Source: Hexactinellida sp. DTS-2022 (Eukaryota > Porifera > Hexactinellida). From it: DNA of 64,000 nucleotides. Both the position numbers and the translations under genes were made by a program. The notes under the pieces are model-generated. The model made no database searches. It had not been told where the DNA came from and worked only from the letters and a program-made list of their open reading frames with translations. The DNA is taken from the NCBI GenBank assembly GCA_028753945.1, contig JAPNXP010000014.1, positions 4,650,001 through 4,714,000 of the forward strand, read 5' to 3'. Positions 54,901 to 60,900 of the stretch are shown one piece after another (within the stretch, counting starts at the first letter, position 1; the number at the start of each line of letters is the position of its first letter).

Positions 54901-57900
54901 AATTAATGGCTATTTCAACTTTCTCAAATTCGAATGTTGAAAATTCACCAAGTGTCCCCCTTATTAATATGTTCACATCAATATATTTCCAGCTCAGGTG
55001 TTCCTCTTTTAGTAAATGGTGACATTCGGCTTAGCGAAAGAAATCAAGGACTACTTGAGTTCTACAACAATAGATGGGGCTATGTGTGTCATGATCACTG
55101 GAACATATTGGCTGCCGATGTAGCCTGTAGAAGACTTGGTTTTCGGCGATCTTCAGGGTTTCAAATAAACTGGAACCATCCTTTCTCAAATACAATCTAC
55201 ACCCTGGATGACGTTCAATGTACCGGGAGTGAATTGAGCTTGTTGGAATGTACTCATAATTTGCAGCCCAACTGCTATAATAATAATCAGCACGTGTTCA
55301 TAACATGTGAATTGAGTAAGTTTCTATTATTTACCCTTCTGAAACAAGTGGGCTGGGATGGGCTTAATCGGCAGAATCTTCACTCATAGGTGATGTTATA
55401 GCAGAGTTCAACAGTATTTATATCCATGCTAATCTGGTCACTGGTGACAACTTTGACTGTCACTTGTGGCAATACTGTATGTGTGTAGGGCTCCAATATC
55501 AAGAAATTTGGGAAATACTTGGTACTTCTCTAGGGGAGTGGTGGGTATGACCTAAAAGATATTTTTCCATGAAGTCACCTATGGGCTAATTAGTGCCCTG
55601 TTGATAGACCTCCCCCTAGTTCTAAATACTGTTGAACTCTGCTATAACTTCGTTAATTCTGTTCGGAAATTTGGTTTTGTGTTATCCTATGGAATAACAC
55701 AAAACCATTTATTGACTTTCTAAGCACTATGGTGAAGTATGTACTAACCTTTATTATCCTGTCCTACTGTTTTATGCAAAGGACGATTTGCGTTTGAATC
55801 TGTATATTATAGATAATGAGAAGCAATAAATGTACAGTGTAGACCATGGGGAAATTGTTTAATTGTTCAATGGATGCATGAGTCAATGTGCAATTTATGC
55901 AATATAATGTGAAAATGCAACCACAGATGTGTCCTGTCCATTATAATTTAGAATTAAGTGGGAAGCTTTGGTATTATTTAAAATATCTCTAACTGATAGA
56001 AATTTCACTGGCTCACAGCAGTTTATTAAGGTTTTAGTCTTTCTTCATTTCCGTGATCAGTGAAATTTTCATTTATGTAATGATTCATGAGCTACACACA
56101 TTTGACCTCTACTTCTTTGAACTTCTTCAATTTAATGGAACGATTAAATTAGTATAATTTCAATTATGTTTTAATTATAGAAATCCCTAACATTATCTCC
56201 TTTGACACCAATGAAACATACACTCTAACAAATTTGGCGAATTTCATTGGAGGGATCTTTGAATGTATTGCCGATGGCACACCTGCACCAGATGTGTACT
56301 GGACACAAAACTTTTTGGATCGAATGGGAAGTTCACTACTCGAAGTGACCTCAGATGATCTTCCCAATGCAACTAACGTTTTTTACTGTGTAGCAGAGAA
56401 TTCAGCTGGTAGGGCCGTCCTATCTGTTACGTATAATGTTCAGATACCTCCTGTTATCACCTCTCCGAATGATTCCTACACTACCACACTCACATCTCTA
56501 ATTAACGTTAACATATCCATTGAGTGCCAGGCCGAAGGTATACCCGCACCAGATGTGTATTGGACACAAAACCTTTTGGATCGAATGGAAAGTTCACTAC
56601 TCGATGTGACCTCGGATGATCTTCCCAATGCAACTAACATTTTCTACTGTGTAGCAGAGAATTCAGCTGGTAGGGCCGTCCTTTCGGTGACGTATAATGT
56701 TCAGATACTTCCTGTTATCACCTCTCCGAATGAATCCTACACTACAACACTCACATCTCTAATTAACGTTAACATATCCATTGAGTGCCAGGCCGAAGGT
56801 ATACCCGCACCAGATGTGTATTGGACACAAAACCTTTTGGATCGAATGGAAAGTTCATTACTCGAAGTGACCTCGGATGATCTTCCCAATGCAACTAACA
56901 TTTTCTACTGTATAGCAGAGAATTCAGCTGGTAGGGCCGTCCTTTCGGTGACGTATAATGTTCAGATACTTCCTGTTATCACCTCTCCGAATGAATCCTA
57001 CACTACAACACTCACATCTCTAATTAACGTTAACATATCCATTGAGTGCCAGGCCGAAGGTATACCCGCACCAGATGTGTATTGGACACAAAACCTTTTG
57101 GATCGAATGGAAAGTTCATTACTCGAAGTGACCTCGGATGATCTTCCCAATGCAACTAATATTTTCTACTGTATAGCAGATAATTCAGCTGGTAGGGCCG
57201 TCCTTTCGGTGACATATAATGTTCGGATACTTCCTGTTATCACCTCTCCGAATGAATCCTACACTACCACACTCACATCTCTAATTAACTTTAACATATC
57301 CATTGAGTGCCAGGCCGAAGGTATACCCGCACCAGATGTGTATTGGACACAGAACTTTTTGGATCGAATGGAAAGTTTACTACTCGAAGTGACCTCGGAT
57401 GATCTTCCCAATGCAACTAACGTTTTCTACTGTGTAGCAGAGAATTCAGCTGGTAGAGCTGTATTTTCTGTAACCTATATTATCGTCCAGATACCCCCTG
57501 TTATCACCTCTCCAAGTGGATCTTACACCACGACACTGACCTCAATAACTAATGTTTATATACCACTTGTGTGTCAAGCTGAAGGCACACCAGCACCAAA
57601 TGTTTATTGGACGCGTAACAATGTCACTATCGAGGTTACTGAAACCCTTTTGGTAACAGTAGCCCTTCTGAACGAGGATACAAACACATTCCAATGTGTA
57701 GCAGAAAATGAGTATGGCAAAGATATGGTATCTGTAACCTATGTAATTGAAACCACTATAGAAGAAATAACTATGTCATTGGGGGTGCTAGTGGACAATC
57801 TTACTAATGCAGAGACAATTAGTGATGAAAATGCGGGACAAACAGCAGCTATTGTCCAAAACACTGTTAGTTTGGGAATTTCTAATCCAAACAACACAGC

Positions 57901-60900
57901 CGAGCAAAATAATGCCATTCTTGAGAGTGCTGCAACTTCAACAGAACTGATTGTCAACAAGACGAATGGAACGTTTAGCAACGAAACAACAACCACTGTA
58001 ACGAATCTGCTGAGCACTATTGTTGGTGGAAGTTTAAATCAGAAACAGGAAACATATCCTGAAACAGTGAGTGTTTTAACTATAATTTCTGGAATAATTT
58101 AAAGTGTGATATCGTGTGGTCACTCTAAGATGTAATATTTTATGAATCATATCCAGTATAATATTCCATGCATATTAGAGAATGCTTGTCTAGCAATCAT
58201 AGTATGATAACAAGCTTTCAATCATTAAGATTTCCAGCGAGCCTAGATTTAATTCGAGCTCGCTCACACGCGGATAAATTGGTTGTTTTCTATTAAGTCC
58301 CTGGGATCATCTCGATGTTCGATAAGTATTAGGTACCCCACTTCAATTTATAATCTTCGCTATAAAGTGATACTTTTGATAGAAAGTAATGATGATTGCA
58401 ACGATGATCGCTAGATTAGGATTTCTCATGCATTTAATACCAAAAATATGGTTCTGACATATTAAACTTTCCATATCTTCAGGAAGCTAACGAGGGATCT
58501 GTTGGATCAGTATCTAAAGCACTGACTATTGCATTGCGCACACTGGAAATATTTTCAAGTCGTCTCAATGAGGAGTTATTAGCTACCCCAGGAAGTAGTT
58601 CTCGCACTGTGGTGTCTGAATCTATAACTATTGTAGTTGAGGTTGTTGAAATCACTGATTCTGATCTCATGTTACCTACACAGACTGCTACACCAGTTGA
58701 TTATACCGTCTCGTTATCAATCTCGTCAGCTGTCGCTAAATCACTCTCTACTTCTGACAACAGATTAGCAGTAAGCAAACTCGTTATAATATAATTTCAT
58801 TGGCAAGAGAATTTAGGTTCCAAAGAAATTAATATGTATACATTCCCAGATAGAAAAGTGCAATCGAAATTTAGTGAGTCTACACCTTAGAGTTATTTAT
58901 ACGTATACTATTTATCCTATAGATTGCTACATCGTTTATTAAGAGGATTGATAAACCACTTGGGAAATCAGGATTCAGTCAGGCCAGTGATATCCTGACA
59001 ACTTCTATTGTGGGAAGAAAAGGAAAGATTAACCTAGCAGAAGAGGTAATTTCTCTCATATTCACTTCTCAATCTACTTTAGTAAATTGATTTTTAATCT
59101 ATGTATTTGTCATTGTATAGGTTTCGTTTGAGTTTGAAATAACCACAAGTCCTGGATTCAGAAGCGTTTGTGTGTATTTGGAAGAAACTAGTTGGGTCAG
59201 TACCGGACTTACATTAGTTCATTCTACGAGATCGGTAGCTGTTTGTAATTCAACTCATCTCACAAGCTTCGCTGTCTTGGTTACACCTTACGAGGCTGTA
59301 GGTTCCGTTGTTGAAAGAACAATACTATCTGCATTTAGCTACCTGCTGCTTGGAATCTCATTCATTTGCCTCATAATCTCACTAATTGTATTCTGTATTG
59401 CAGGCAAAGCTTTCTTCAAAGTGGAGACAAACATAATCTATTTCAACTACTGCCTTGCGATGTTGTTGGCAGTAGGTTTGTTCCTATTTGGTGTAGAGTT
59501 CGGCACATTCAATGAAATTGTTTGCAAAGTTATAGCATTTGCGGTGCATTACGCCTGGCTTTCTGTATTTACCTGGACACTGTGTATTGGAATACTCATC
59601 ATGTTCAAACTTGTGTTTGGTAAGTTTATTTTATTATATTTTTAGTTTTTACTTATCCCAAAATGTATCCAAAGTTTTTCAAATATATCCCCTATAAAAG
59701 ATTATAATTAACACACATGAATTAAGGGAGCTAAAATTGGTTGTATAAGTAACAAATATAGAAAGAAACTTTTATTTCTAAAATTTTAATTTCCCACAAG
59801 ATCTGTATTATATTTAGTCTTGCTATTATAAGAACTTTTTAAGTAATAATTTATTTTATATCGTGGAGGTTACTATGATGACCTTATGAAATTTTTTATA
59901 TTTTTAACTGTAATTGCATCCAATCTAGCATTTACCATCCTTTTCTATTTATAGGTGTTATGTCAAATAGGAAGATATATCCATACCTCACTGTATTTGG
60001 CTGGGTATTTCCACTCGTGATTCCAATCATAACAATCATCATCACAAGAGAATACTATGTAGACAGGAGCAAGCATTGTTTTCTCAGTTACGAACATAAT
60101 GTCATATGGGCGTTCATTGCTCCAGTGCTTGTTATCATCTTGATCAACGCGGTATTCCTCATAATAGCTATCTCGAAAATCATCCAAAATAAATGGGGGG
60201 AAAATGACAATGACAAAGATACTATTAGAGATGCAGTTGTTACTGCAATGGTGTTAACCCCAGTATTAGGAATTCCTTGGATTATTCTCATTCTTAATGT
60301 TGTAATTCGTAGCACAGTTCTCGAGTACGTATTCATCATTTTGAATGGTCTTATTGGGATGATTTTCTTGCTGGTGGTAGTGATTAGGAATAGGGAAGTG
60401 CAGGCTCTTCTGAAGAGAAATAAAAAATTTGGAGGACGTGGTACTACCCCAAGTGGGACTTTATCCTCCTCGGCGACAGCTAGCTCGACTGTGGCTAGTA
60501 AATTCAAGAAAACAGCTACTGAAAAGAATACCCTTAAAAGAGTCCAGGCAAAGGAAGCAGGAAGTGTGGATCCAGCTAAAACAAGTAAGTCTCAACTTTT
60601 TTTAATTAGTAATCAAAACTTGGACCTGATCAAGGATTTAATATCCGGTACTTGGTTTGATTAGCAAGTCTGACTCGTATTTAAATAAATGCGAAATCTG
60701 TTTTACTTTTAATTAAAATAAATATTAGAACGGAGCTATGTCTACAATTGTGACTCTGTTGGAAATCTGATTCCGTTAATTGTGTTTTCCTTCTAGACCC
60801 CGGTTTTGATATGAAAACCGAAATTCAAATTGAACTAAACATATATGCAAATCCCATGGATATTATGGAGAAAGATTCCATACCAGATGTACAACCGAAA

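Noticed and set aside
60088..60507. 139-codon minus-strand ORF opposite TM4-7
   Set aside because: Mirror of the hydrophobic 7TM exon on the opposite strand; no features of its own.
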